NCBI GenBank assembly: GCA_030847615.1
Contig: JAUMIR010000001.1
Span: forward strand, 439,448,687-439,512,686
Direction of reading: 5' to 3'
From: Gambelia wislizenii
Lineage: Eukaryota > Chordata > Lepidosauria > Squamata > Crotaphytidae
Length of the DNA: 64,000 nucleotides
Shown: positions 11,201 through 26,200 of the stretch, one piece after another
Position numbering within the stretch: the stretch's first letter is position 1
Layout: each line of letters starts with the position of its first letter
Made by a program: the position numbers and the translations under genes
The notes under the pieces: generated by a model
Seen by the model: only the letters and a program-made list of their open reading frames with translations
Databases searched by the model: none
What the model was told of the DNA's origin: nothing

Positions 11201-14200
11201 GATGAAAGCAGCTTAACCAAATGGAATGAGCTACAATACAAAACTACAAGTATGTCCTTCACAAATAAAATTGTTCATCATCTGCTCTGATTCTGACACC
11301 ACACAGTTTGTGCAGATGCTCTCATAAACGGAAGCACCTAAGAATGCAATATAGGAAAGTGGCTCGAAATTAACTAACATGGTAGGATTAATGAAGGTCT
11401 TTTTGAGGAAAAGAATGAGAAACTCCTCTTTTAGGCCTGATAGAACTGCTCCCCTGACCCACTTATCCAGCATTCATAAGCCTGGGAGAAGCAAACATAC
11501 GGTAGTCTTACTTCTCTAAGTATTCTGTCAACATTCATTGAGTATATGAACTGAAGAATATCCACTGCAACTAAATGAACAGGTACTACCAGCTACAAAA
11601 CTATCCCACCCCCCACCCCCGATGATACTATTTATCTAGAACTACTTAAATGGGACCCACGCTGATTTAGTCACCTTGATGAAAGAGTAAGAAATGGATA
11701 CAGAGAATGCATCCTTTTTCCTTCTGCTAGACTTCTCAGTAGTCTCAATGCTATCAGTTACAGCACTCTTCTGAAAGACCTGCTGGGGATGCATACAATC
11801 TCTACAATAGTTCATGTCTTATCTGGAGAGATAGTTCCAAAAAGTTGTACTGAGGGATTACTGTCTAATACTTTGGTGATTGACCTATACTATCCTACTA
11901 GGTTCTGTCCTCACTTCTATTAAACATCTTAATGAAATTGCTAGAGAAGGTTGTCCAGAACTGTGTCTCTCTTTTATGGTTTGAATATAGATCTGGCAAC
12001 AGTGACATCAACTTTAGTTACATTTCATTTAGATGTGCTACAATGTGCTATGTGGAATGACTACAATGTGCTATGTGGAATTTTCTTTACAGACTCTTTG
12101 AAAACTAGTATAAAATGTTGCAGATAAGGTATTTGACATAAGCCAATTTTTAAGAAGCATGTGATTCCTAAATAACAATATTTACACTTGCTGTTCATCC
12201 ACTTCTAGGTGATAACAAAGTGCTGGCTGTGACCTATAAAAAGCTTAGACTATGATTACATGATTGTTCCATATGAGAAACTAATAATTTCCCTGCCACT
12301 TTTTAGAATGTGACTGAACAAAGGACATGTCCAAGCAGCTTGAATTTCCAGCCTCTCTATGATAGTTACCATCACAGAAACATCTTTGGTTATAAAATCT
12401 TAATTTTGTCTGATCCACTGGTTATGAATCAAGACTACACTACAGCATATTCTAAAGTCTCAGATACTCCCCACCGCCCATTCCTAGACATGCAAGCTAC
12501 TATGGTGACATATTTTTAGGACTTAGGTCCCTACTATTTCTATGTTTAATTCCATTTTTAAGGGCAATTCCCCATTTCTAAATCTCTCACCACTAGATCT
12601 TTGATCAAACTATACTTTACCAACATTACTTGAGTAAAGTTATTTTGCCAGTGCCTGTGGTTGGTTTCCAGTGCTGCACAATGTGGCATATCCATTAACC
12701 TAGTTTTCAAGTTGTTTAAATGAAATTCTGTAAAGGGCCTTTACAGTTCCTTGCCTAAGAAAAACATATGAAATTCATGGGGTTGTTGTAAGTCAATAGG
12801 CAACCTGAAAGCACGCGGACAGGCTTGACTTCTGTAAATGTAAAATCAGCATACTTTCAGATAGACAGTTCCTATCACACAGAAAAGGAACTGTGCAGCA
12901 ATTCACTGTTTTCCGTTAATGAATTTTCTCTTGTAAGAGGAAAGACAGAAGAAATAATGGAAAAACTGCAAATTGAGTGCATATCAAGAAGCACCCTCAA
13001 TATCTAAATCTCCCGTGTGTTCAGGTTTAGACTTAACATATGTATGGGTCATGGCATAAATATTCCTAAATCAAGAATGAGCAAAGTGTAGCAAGAATGC
13101 AACCACCTCAAAACTGTTTTGTGGTCTTTGGCCCCTCTAGATTCCCTAAACCATCCTTTTTCTGGCCCACCAAATAGGGTGAATTCCCTCTCCTGAAAGC
13201 TTCCAGGAGAGGCACTTAAACTTTTAAAACAAGTCCCTGGGCCCCCTGTACTATTTAACTTTTTAAAAATATCTGTCTTCCAAAACAAGTAGCAGATTTC
13301 CAACCACTTCTGGGTCAGTTTGCCTTCATTTTTTGGCAGTCCATGTGGCCTGTGCAGGGTCCTAGATGAGAAAATTTGCCTCTTGGACCCAACTCATTTG
13401 CCCACTGGTGCTCTCGCTAGGGAACCAAAGTATCTTGCAGCCCATCATACCTCTACGGAATGGAGGTGCTCAGTGTCCCAACCACCTTCTCCTGTTTAAA
13501 TCTTTCAAATGATCAGACCTTCCAGAGAGGCTTCTTGTGTCTGTCCCACCAACATCCATTGTGTGTTTGGTGTCAGAAATGGCCTACTGTTTGTATAAAC
13601 TTCACTGTACATATATTATGTAAATTTATGTTCTATGATGTTGTACAACTGTAATGTAAATATATTAGATAGTTTAAGGCAAGGGGTCTGTTGGGAGTGG
13701 GGACACAGTGTTCAAAATGCTAGACATGATTTTAATTGGCTGAGAGTTTGAAAGAGCATTTGAAGACAGGTGGGTAGGTTAAGCAGTCAGGCATTTATTT
13801 ATATGAGCATCAATAACTTATAAAAAACTGCCTATCTGAAACCATATTTCTATACACTGAGTAATCTTAAACCTTTTATTTAACTCAGTCTGAGTCAAAG
13901 CCAGAGAAGAGAGCCAAAAATCAGTCCAAATTGTGGCCAAAGAGAAGAATCCAGACAGTCCATGGTCAAAAATCCGTTAGAGAGCTGAAGTGCAGTAGAA
14001 AAGAGTAGGCCTTAGCCAAATAGAGAGAAGAAAGTTCCTCACAGTGTTGCTACAAGCAGCGGGGGAAAAAGGAACTGAGGCATTTAGGAGGAAAGGACCC
14101 TTATATAGGGCAGGGGAGGAGTGGGTGGGGCTACCACCAAAACACTTACATAACTTTCTGGAAAGTTCCAAACAGTGCTCTGTGCAGGCACAGATAACCC

Positions 14201-17200
14201 AATTGTGTGGATTCACAGAGACAACACAGAAGAAAAAGCATACCAGTGAACTAAAGTTAGTTCTAAAGTTTATCTCAAGAGTATTGCACCCACCACTAAG
14301 GAGAAAAGGAAGTAGTGGTATACTGGCTGGTGCAAGTAGTGGAAGCAAAATAAAGGATCTTTTTGAAATTATAAAAACATCTTCCTCTCCTTTCCAGCAT
14401 ATCTCCACCTCTGCTAACAGAAGTGGGTATATTGTTGAAGGGTGGGTAGTATGACAGCCACTTCAGTGCCTATCCCCATACTTTAAAATTTTAAAATGGG
14501 AAACATGTCTGCCCCATCTCACTGAAGGCCTTTCATCAATATGCAAAAAACATTTTATCTGAACAGATGTTTGGCTTATACACCTGCTTTGTCTTCCCTT
14601 AATTTAATGAAGTTTTAAAGCGGCTTTAATTTTGCTTGGGTTGTACTCAACTGTGCCTGCCCATGAGCAAAGCAAACATTGCCAGCAGAATAGATTCCTT
14701 CTCACCTCTGCAGTTCTCTGTATCCCTCCCAAATCTTCTGGGACAGTTGTGGGACCATCTGGAAGGGGCAAGAGACCAGGAGAAGGACACAGTCCACTCA
14801 TGCTGTATAAAGCATGTACTATATGCATTCTCACACGATTTGTAACGGTTTCAAATTGTTTATGTTGCTTTCATTGAAGATAGTATTGTTAGCTGCTTTG
14901 GGCATACGTTATAGAAAGATAAGGTATAGCTGTAATACAGGCTGGCAATGACTTACGTATCTGAAATGCTTTGGACCAGAAGTGTTTTAGAATCTAAATT
15001 TTTTTTTTATTTTGGAATATTTGCATACATATAATGAGATATCTTGGAGACGAGACCCAAGTCAAACAAGAAATTCATTTATGTTTCATATGTACTGTAT
15101 ACACATAGACTGAAGGTAATTTTTTGCAATACTGTTAATATTTTTTATTTAAATATTTTAACACTTTGAATTTTGGAGCATTTAGGATTTCCAGGTAAGG
15201 GATACTCAACCTGTAATATTAAATGAACATATAGAATTCTGAATGCCTCCATCAAAGCTAGGGAAAATTCAAAGCCGTACTTGATTCAAAATGATACTTG
15301 AGAATCCTCAAAATGAATTAAAAAGAGAGAGATAATTTTTGATATACACACACATACAGGTCATTAATGATGTCAACAGTGCTAGTAACAGTCCACATTC
15401 AATACATTCTGCAAACAATAAATATCCTATTTACAAGAAAACTCAACACCAAATGAAACCTGCTCATTGAGTAACAGTAAGAAAAATAGGTTTTTTGTGC
15501 GGTCTTTCTGGGCTGTGAGGCAGTGTTCTGGAAGAGTTTATTCCTGACATTTCACCTGCATCTGTGGGTTGGCATCTTCAGATAATGGTGGTGTAGAGGG
15601 TGTATGGGATTTATAAACAGATCACAGTATACGCAGTATACACAGTTGGACAAGATACGTACCTTTGTGTATTTGGATGGCTGGTTCCTGGAGGAAGATA
15701 TGCAAGGAGGATGAGTGTCTATTTAGCTAATGGTCCATTGACTGCTGGGAATCCTCCTGTCCCTGGGTGGAGGTCATTTGCATGTGTTGAGTTTGGATTT
15801 TGGTGGTTTTCAGGACTGGTAGCCAGATTTTGTTTACTTTTAGGGTTTCTTCTTTCCTGTTGAAGTTGTCCAAGTGTTTATGGATTTCAATAGCTTCACT
15901 GTGCATTCTGACATGATAGTTAGTAGTTGGCCTGGTCCAGAATTTCGATGTTTTCAAACAACATTTTGTCCGGGTTGGTTTATCACATGTTCTGCTACTG
16001 CTCACTGTTCTGGCTGGCCCAGTCTGCAGTGTCTCTCATGTTCCTTGATTCGTGTTTGCACACTGTGTTTAGTGGTTCCTATGTAAACGTGTCCACAGCT
16101 GCATGGTATGCGATAAACTCCTGCGATTGTGAGAGAGTCTCTTTTATCCACTGAGCGTAGCATGTCTTGGATTTTCTTGGTTGGTCTGTAGATCTGTGAC
16201 TCCTTTGATGTATGGTAAAAATACCTTCCCTTTGGTTGGCTGTTTTTCTTCATTCCTATGGTTTATTCTGGGTCTGGCTGCTCTTCTGATGTCTGAGCTG
16301 GAGTAACCATTAGCCTGTAGAGTCCAGTTTAGGTGCTTCAGTTCGTCCTCCAGGTGGTAGGGTTCACAGATCCTTTTTGCAAGGTCTACTAGTGTATTGT
16401 GCTTCTTTTTTGTCCTGGGTGATGACTGGAGTTCTTGTGTAGTTATCTGTCCATGTGTATTCGAATTCTACAAACAGATAGATGGGGTAGCCATGGGCAG
16501 CCCTCTGACTCCCGTGATAGCAAACTTTTACATGGAAAATTTTGAAAAGCAAGCCCTGGAAACGGTACCAAAAAAGCCCACAACATAGTTCCGATACGTG
16601 GATGGCACTTTCACCATTTGGAGCCACGAAGAAGAAGATTTGGCTGCATTTCTGAACCACCTGAACAGCATCCACCCGAACATCCAATTCACAATGGAAA
16701 AAGAAAAGAAAGGAACTTTGCCATTCCTGGTTGTCCTAGTCATCTGCAAACCAAACCAACGATTGGGCCACAAGTTATACAGAAAACCCACACATACAGA
16801 CAGATACCTACACAAGATCTACAGACCAACCAGGAAAATCCAAGAAATGCTACGCTCTATGAAGGATAAAAGAGACCCTCTCACAGCCGCAGGAGTTTAC
16901 CGCATACCATGCAGCTGTGGACAAGTTTACATAGGGACCACTAACGCAGTGTGCAAACACGAATCAAGGAACATGAGAGACACTGCAGACTGGGCTAGCC
17001 AGAACAGTGAGCAGTAGCAGAACATGTGATAAACCAACCCGGACAAAATGTTATTTGAAAACACGAATTTCTGGACCAGGCCAACAACTATCATGTCAGA
17101 ATGCACAGGGAAACTATTGAAATCCACAAACACCTGGACAACTTCAACAGGAGAGAAGAAAACCTAAAAGTAAACAAAATCTGGCTACTAGTCCTGAAAA

Positions 17201-20200
17201 ACACCAAAATCCAAACTCAACACATGCAAATGAACTCCACCCAGAGACAGGAGGATTCCCAGCAGACAATGGACCATTAGCTAAATAGGCACTAATCCTC
17301 CTTACATATCTTCCCCCAGGAACTAGCCATCCAAATACACAAAGGTACATATCTTCTCCAACAGGGATTCACAGTATATAAACCCCACACACACCCTACG
17401 CCACCATTCTCTGAAGATGCCAGCCACAGATGTAGGCAAAATGTCAGGAATAAACTCTTCCAGAACGTGGTCTCACAGCCTGGAAAAAAAACCCACAAAA
17501 AATGTATGGACGTTGGCCGTGAAAGCCTTCAACTTCACAGTAAGAAAAATAATTTGCATTACTATTAATCTTTACACATTTCTTACACAGTATACCAAAA
17601 ATATGTAAAGATGTTTTGCTTTCACTCAAGAAATCCTGAAAACTATTCCTCTGTGTGCAACAAAAGATCTATTGGAATATTCAGACTGATGCACACAATC
17701 CTACACAGCATACCTCAGCCTCATATTCTTCTGTGGGATTCTGCCACAAGCACTTACAACACCATGCCCACAACTGTTGCTGCACTGGCTTCAGATAAGA
17801 CACACATTTCTGTTCAACTAGTGGCATGCAAAAAAATGCTTCAGACAAATTCTGAAAAAGCAGAAAAACTCCAATACTTTACTATATGTGAATGGGGGAA
17901 AGCCCATGGAAGTAAAGGGAAAAGCTTCCAATGCAGTTTTCAGAACAAACTGGTCCACCCTCTGAAGTACGCCCTCACAATTGGATGACAGAACCTGATT
18001 TCTTCTAAACTGAGGAATTTTTGTACAAATAAAAAATAAATGAAAAACAACAAATGAGCTACAGCACAACTTAAGGACATTCTAGCTCTCTTCATACTGT
18101 GATCAACAATAAACATATTTCACTTCTAAGATCTACATATCCTAGGAAATCAGAAGTAATCCATTTCAAAATAATGTATATATAGCTTTGTTTATAACTT
18201 TCCCCCTATAACATAGTGGGACATAGTGTAATATCAACTGCTTCACTAAAAACTATGATTCTACAGTATTAGGAGCTGAAAAAACATTTATTTTTTTTAG
18301 TGAAGCACTTGGTGTTAAATTATGTCCCACTATATTATTCTGGGAATTGGAAAGGAAGGCAAAGGCTATCTAGTCTAACCTGTCTACAGGAATACACAGC
18401 TAAAGCACTTGTTAGAGATGGCCATTCAACCACTATTTAAAAACATTCAAAGAAAAGGAGTCCAACACTCTCTGAGGAAGTCTATTCTACTGCTGAATAG
18501 TTCAGGGGGGGGGGAATTCCTCCTAGTGTTTTGACAGAATCTCTTTTCTTGTAACTTGAATCTATTAGTTTACATTCTAGTAGTTTCTAGAGCAGCAAAA
18601 AATAAGCTAGCTCCATCCTCTACCATCTCAGGAATATGTCATACTAGTATTGAAACTGCTGCCTTGCTGCTCATAATTATGCCCCTATATGTTAGATTCT
18701 GTAATCTTAATGAACTACTTCCAAACTTAAAACATAATGTACAGTAGGACTCCCGTATCCACTGATTCATTATCCACTGATTCAATTATCCATGGGACAC
18801 AAAACAGCACACCTACCATAGAGTCTTCCTAGAAAATGTGTCCTCTCTAGCCATTTTCTAGGTCCTCCAAGGCAACTCTATGGGATTTTAAACCAGAAGA
18901 CCCATTATCTTCAATGGTGTTTGCTATTATCCACGATTCTGGGTATCCACGCCCCACCCCAAACAAATCCCCAGTGGATATGGGGGTCCTACTCTACAAA
19001 CTATTCTTCAGCAGATGAATATTTCCAAATGTTTTAGCATACACCTCCCATCAACCCCATCCAGCACAGCCAATGATGGAATTACAGTAGGACCCCCATA
19101 TCCGCAGAGGATTAGTTCCAGGGCCCCCCACAGATAACAGCAAATATCCCCGTCGCCATTCCCACCACAGGAGGGATCCCGGGGCACAGTCCTAGGGGAG
19201 AAGGGAGACAAGATCTACTCCTCCCCTCCCTTTGCCCCCATGTTGCCATTCCTGCCACAGGAGCGATCCCAGGGGAGAAGGGAGGTAAGACCTACTTCTC
19301 CCCTCCTTTCGCCCCTGTTGCCATTCCCGCCATGGGAGTGATCCCGGGGGCAAAGGGAGGCGAGATCTACTTCTCTAACCCTCCCTTCCCCATCCACTCC
19401 CATTGTTGCCATCCACGGAGTAACTGAATCAGTGGATGGCGAATCAGCAGATGCAGGGGTGCTACTGTACAGGAGATGTAGACCAAAGCATTTGAGGGCC
19501 AAATATTTCCTACCTCTATTGTTTAATTCATAATCCAGCTGCATCTCACTGGGATTGAGATAAGAATATGGTTCATTTTTGTCAACCATTTAGCCAAACA
19601 CCAGGATTAAAATGTAGTGCTGGAGGAGAATTCTACAGATACTATGGACTGCCAAAAAGACAAAAAAATGGGTCCTAGAATAAATCAAGCCTGAACTCTC
19701 CCTAGAAGCCACAATGATGAAACTAAGGCTATCATACAGTACTTTGGACTTATCATGAGAAGACATAACTTATCAGCAAAGATGATAATGCTTTGGAAAG
19801 TAGGAAAAAGGGAAGCAGTAGGAAAAAGGAAAGACAGCCTTATAGGTGGATAGACCTGAGCAGAGTGTCTTGAAGGTGTCTTGGAAGTCTCTCATAAGGT
19901 CGCCATAAATTGAAGCCAACTTGATGGCAGTTAACAACAAACAGCAACAACAGGTTTGACTTCAGTACCCGGACACTAAGTCAAAACAGTGCATCATTCC
20001 TGCTGATGTGACTGCTACTCTCCCACAGACTAGTGAAGTTCCAGTAGCAGGGGAGTTGAGGCTGACTGCTGTTAGTCCAAGGTACACTGGCAGAGACTTC
20101 AAAATCTACCCATCAGAAGTCAATGTAATATTCAAGTTTCACAAGAGCATCCCTTGACCAATTAGGCTAGACAAGATGTGCATCCATGCTTGAGCCAAGC

Positions 20201-23200
20201 ATTCCAGTGTGCAGTGTGCCACTTAATTAAAAGCATAGTAATATTTCAGAGCTGTTACAACAACTGACTTGATCTCACCTTAAAGACAAACAAATATATT
20301 ATAGCAGAAGTTTTCATCAAATAAAGTGGACTGTAGCCCATGAGAACCTAAGACATAATAAGAGTGTTAGTCTTTAAAGTGCTAGAAGGCAGTTATGGCT
20401 TTTGATTCAAAAGACAAAAGCATGTACTTCTGTGGATATTAATTAACAGACACAGCTGTTGATGGGACCTGCAGACCAAAGCATACTTTCTGACTTTCAG
20501 TAAAAGTATCCTATACTGCTGGTGTCATTTTAAAAAGAGCATTTTTAAACTTTTTGAAAACCTGCCAGCATGAAATTCTTGACATGCATAATAAAGAGAA
20601 TGTTTTCATTTTTAGAAAGCTGAACACGAAATCAAACCAGATTACTGCTGCAGCTTGCACCGAAAATGTACCTTCCCTTTTTCTACACAAGGTATGCATA
20701 CTGAAGGAGAGTAATGTTAACTGAAGAAAAAATTGCCATGCATGCAGGTTAGTATGAAAAGTTCTGATTTAAGAAGCACTGTTGAAATCTGACCTTTGGT
20801 TTCAGCATCAGCAATTTGGTCTTTGGCCACTTCTTCTTCTTCTTCAGCCATGGCTTGAAAAATGGCCGTCAGGAAAAAAAACAATAATTCACATAGCGGG
20901 CCTTCACTGTCATTTCCTACAAGAGCTTCCTCTAAAACCTCTGGAAAGAATGGGTAAAAAGAGTCATCTTAGTCAAACTGCTACAGATACACGGTTTGGG
21001 GCGGGGCGGGGGGAGGACACCGAAAGTAGCTCCCCTGCCATGTGACTACCACATTATGTGGCAAGTCTGTATGGTGGTATTTTCAAACAGGGGCACCGGA
21101 GAAACAGTTGTTCTGATTCACTCAAAACATGATGGATCATCTCCTCTTGTTGTAAAACTTTACGACTTTGTTTCAAAGAAGTGGTCAATCTATACAGTTG
21201 GACCCCTGTATCTGCAGGGGTTCAGTTCCCAGACTTACCAGATACTGGAAACCACAGATAACAGCCAACCCTATTATAGCAAAGGACTTCTGGTAAAAAC
21301 ATACCATAGAGTTGTGTTGGAGGACCTAGAAGATGCCTAGAGAGGATGCCTCTCTAGGTATTTTCCAATGCAACTCTATGGTATGTGTCCCGCGGATAAC
21401 TAAAACAGTGGGTGTTGGTTCCACAGATACAGGGGTCTGATTATATACAATTTTCAGCAGCATAATACTATAGGTCAGCACGTGCAAGTGTCCTCTAAGG
21501 TTGAAACAAAGGGACACATGAAATATCCAACATCTATACATACATCTGAGCACATTAAAATCTTATGATCATGCTGAGAACTGACAAGCAGCATACATAT
21601 TGTAAAGAGCAGGCTGAATAAGACATCTTAAAAATAATACTAATAAAAAATTTATATTCAACACCAACAGTACAGATTATCACCAATGTTTTTTTTTTTA
21701 CACTGAAACGTGGTACAAGGCAAGGATGTCCATTGTCTCCTTTAACATTCAATTTGTGCTCGGAACCCTTAGCATCTGCTATTAGACAAAATTCCAGGAT
21801 CATCTGCATCTGAGGTTACCTTATTAGAATCATTAGTTCAGGCTGATCAAGTATCCAAACCAACAATTTATAAATATACATTTGTTACCTATAAATAAAT
21901 ATGATATACAAGATTTACAGCAAGAACAGACTAGCGAACTGGAACATCCAGTTCTAACTAATCAATGGCCAGAAGTTTTAACAGAGCCTTCCCAGTGGCT
22001 GCTCCCACCCTCTGGAACTGCCTTCCACGGGAGGCTAGGTTGGCTCCTTCCCTGCTTTCCTTTCATTGGCAGGCAAAAATGTTTTTATGCAAGCAGGCTT
22101 TTAATACATAGCTGGGCTTACGGAGGCTTTTTATTGGGGTGTGTTTTTATTTTTATTTTATTTTTAGCTTTTAACTTTTATATGTTTTATGTAATTTTAG
22201 ATTTTTATATTGTGATGTTTTTAATGTTCTTCAACTGTATTTTATGCAATATTTTGTGAACTGCCTTGGGTTTTTTCTGGGAGAAAGGCAGCATATAAAT
22301 CAAACCAATCAATAATCAATAAAACATCTATAATTAGTATGGCCAGAGATCTCCGACTAATACTACAGAAACTGCTCTTTTGGATATATTGATCTCCACA
22401 ATGTCTCTTCAGGAAAGGGCTTTTAAATCAGCAAATTGTTGGAGATATAACACTGCTAATGTGTCCTTAACACAAATGTTTTAGAGTTGTCCCATAGTAA
22501 CAACATTTTGGGAAGAAGTAATCAAATGAGTAAATTTAGTTTTAGAAAGTTCCTTGATATTCAGGGATGTGCATGTTCTTTTGAATTATTTACCTGTTTC
22601 TAAGAAATTAACAAATAGCCAATGGAAGTTGATTTCTCATGCCCTTTTGATTGCTAAAAGATTGATACTTTGTTACTGGAAAGATTTTTTTTTTCTACCT
22701 CTGATCCAAAGCATAGATCTAACAATGCTTGCAACTTTTGAAAGAATGATGTCTAGATGAAATTTACAAATAGACTTATATTTGGCCATTTGGTAAGCTT
22801 TTATAGAAACTTACAAATTATATGGTTGTTTTTCCTCCCTTCATGTTTTTATTTTCCTGCTTTTGCTGTACTGGAACATTATTGTATGTAACTGAGATCC
22901 ACTTTGAATGTAAATAATTTTTTTTAAAAAAAATACTAGCTGCAGGCTGCTACGCCAAACAACCACATCTGGCTTCCACACTAGCTTACCACTGACTTTG
23001 AGTTACTCCTCTGGCAGTGAGGAGAAACTGCCTTTTTCTTCCTTTTCAAAAGAAACCCACATACAGGATTGCCTTGTGTGTCTTCTATAGATTCAGATCT
23101 CTGCTTAGTAGGAACAGCATGAGTCCTGGGGCTTTCAGCTATGGCAAATTCTGAATATGCCTGCAGCAGCAGGTACTTTTGGCGGGTTGGGAATAGTATC

Positions 23201-26200
23201 ACTTGAGAGAATAGATAAACAGCACCCTGTCTAGTTTGGCTAAACTGTACAACTTATATTCAAGTATGCTTTTAGAAGGCATCAAAACCTTCACACCAGA
23301 TTGCACACATGAATTGGTTGAACACACAGGATTCCACAGAAAAGATTCAATCTGAATTAGATTGTACAAAATGGAGCTCAGAGGCATACATTTTTGAAGC
23401 CACCATAAAGATGGAAATGGATGAATCCTGTCTTTACGTTCAGCTGGGTTCACACATTCATACATTCAAGGTAATACAATTTTCAAAGAGGTAGTCAGTT
23501 TATATATATGAGAAGTAGCTTTAAATTAATGTAAAATCCTGATATTTTAAGCAATGATTATTAATGCCTACATACAAGAAGCACGTTAGAAGTCATATAC
23601 TTCAAGGTAAAAGGACTAGAAAAAAACCACACTTGCCTAAAGTCACTCCATCAGGAAATTCATCCTGAAGATCAAAGAGTTCCCCAAAGGCATGGAGGAA
23701 CTCCAAGACCATGACAGCATCACCAAAGATCTCAGGAGGTAGTCTGGTTTTCACTGGAGTTGGAACTGGAAGGTCCTGCAATGCAAAAATAAGCAGCTGT
23801 TCATTTTATGTTACAGCTAAACATGAAAAGTGAACAACCAACAGTAAAGTCACATAGATAGTATTTATATCTACTATGCTTGAGACATATTTTTGGGAGC
23901 CAAATAGCATTATGAAGTCAAATCTTGAGCTAAATATAACCATAGCTCTTAAACCTAAATTCTAAAAGTTGTCAACGAGACTTGATAAGTGCAGCTCCTT
24001 CAAACAAAACACATGAAGCATGCAAGTGTTTATCAACTCATATACACTAAATAAAGAGAGATTTTCTTTCTGAAACAACTTTCCAAGTAAGGCAGCCATA
24101 CAGCATACAATGACTCACCATAAGCTAAAGTCAACATTGTACTGGTACTATAGTTCTATACAACAGAACTTGCTTCTTTTCCCCTCCCACCATTCAACGC
24201 CTGGAAGCACCCCAAAATCTGCTCCCAAGAGTTTCCTATCCTTTAGAAAGGCTTTGGATTGCACCAATCCAAAGATGCAAAGAGGGGATTACCTCTTCCC
24301 AGTTCTGCTGCTGAAAGCAGTTCTATCCTGCTGATTCTCCTCCACCCCCATGTTATGATTTTTTTTATTCACGTAAGTAGAACAATGTTATAACAGCAAA
24401 TAAAGTTTTTTATCCTTTATCAACTTTATTTTACAATTGTACAATTTAAAAAGGACCAAATATCCCTACTTCCAATAGCAAACCAACAGCACACACATCA
24501 GTGAGCTGCAGGTCAACTAGCTACAAGGTAGGTTAGCCTTTAATGTGATCCACAGTGGGTTTGGGACTTAACTAATGATTGGTTGCTTCCTAAAGTGTGA
24601 TCTTTGATTAAAAACTGTCTTTAAAGAAACATTCTGAAATCCAGTCATGTGTAAGCTAACCAAAAAGAGGATCAAAACTGCAGATCTACCCATTGCTGAC
24701 ATTACATTACCTTGAGATCATCACATTCCATGTCTTCTCTACGCTTACTCCATTGCTTCAGATGTTCTAGATATTTTCTTTTTTCTTCTCGCAATTTTTC
24801 TCTTTCCTGCAATTACATAGAAAACTACTACTAAAGTAATTAAACAGAACTGTAACATCTACTTATTACCTTACTTCAACCTGTGTCCTTTTTTGTGTTT
24901 TCTTTTTCATGCTTGCTGTGTTGCACATGCTGCCATAGAACTCAATTCATATGTACCACCCCCACACAACTGGATCATAACCATGGGCTAAATCCATCAT
25001 TACAAAGAATGACATTTACGCATGCAACAGGAGCTTTCCTTCTCCTCACCCCTTCAATTCTAGTTGCGGGGGCGGGGATGGTTGATTCTACCAGCATATA
25101 CATTCCACTGGCAGAAAAATACTACTGGATACAATCTTATGTACATTTTCTTTCTTACCCTTTTCCTCCTTACCTTTGAATAGTCAAGCACAATCATTAG
25201 GAAATTGTTGGTAGATGTCTTATTTTTCTCAGCCATTGTCTTTCCTACACTTGCCAGGAGCTACTAATATTGCTATTCTTTAAACATTTAACCTAGTAAA
25301 TGCTAACATTCATTTAATGTGTTTAAATGAACAGCTGAATTTATCATATTTTATAATTCTTAATGAATAGTATATTATTCTTTCAGAGTATCCTCTTTCA
25401 ACAAGTACAAAGCAATTCAGAGTAAAAAAAATCTCCTCCAAGTGATCAAGGTACATGTCAGTGGCAACATGCATGTTAGGAATGTTAACACACGTATAAG
25501 CTACTTCAGAAAGTATAAGAGAACAGCTTCTATCTGGCTGGAAATGAGTAATATAACAGAGATGGTAACATTACAACACAACACTGTTCATAATACAATA
25601 GGATTATAGTAATAATTATTGTAAAGTTTGCTTAAAAACTAGAATTTGTTATTGAAACCAAAAAATTAGAATTTTATTCTGCACAGAGCAGAGGATTTAA
25701 GACGAGGATACAAAACTCCACACAGAAAGCTATTTATCTGAAATCGCTATTTATTGTAACTGAATGTTGCTAGTAGTCTGCAGGAACACAATGCTCCACT
25801 ACATTACTTATCTGAAGAAAAACATCAATGTTGCTTACCCTCCCTTAGGCCAAAACATAAATTCTACTTACTGAAAACCTTTAAATATGGCTACAAAATA
25901 CAACTGTTACTGCCATTTCAAACCCAAAGCTATTAGGAATTGGCACAGTGCCTAACCTTTTCTTTTTCAATTTTGAGTCGCTCCCTCTCTTCCTTCTTCT
26001 TCAGCCTCCCTTCTTCCATAATTTTCTTTAGTTGTTCCTTTCTTTTTTCCTTGTCTTCTTTCTCTTTTTTCTTGGATTCAACAGCATTTGCCTTCTCCTT
26101 TTTTAATTTTTCTTTTGTTAAAGGTGTGCAAGAGAACTAGTGTTATATTTATACTTACACAGCATGCATGAACATCAAATTTTCAAAGTAAAACACGTGG

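Noticed and set aside
13977..14454. Open frames of 143 and 136 codons on opposite strands
   Set aside because: They overlap a solo DIRS-like terminal region and show no conserved domain or splice context.
17611..17988. 125-codon open frame in a BAZ1A intron
   Set aside because: There is no similarity I recognise, no promoter signal and composition like the intron.
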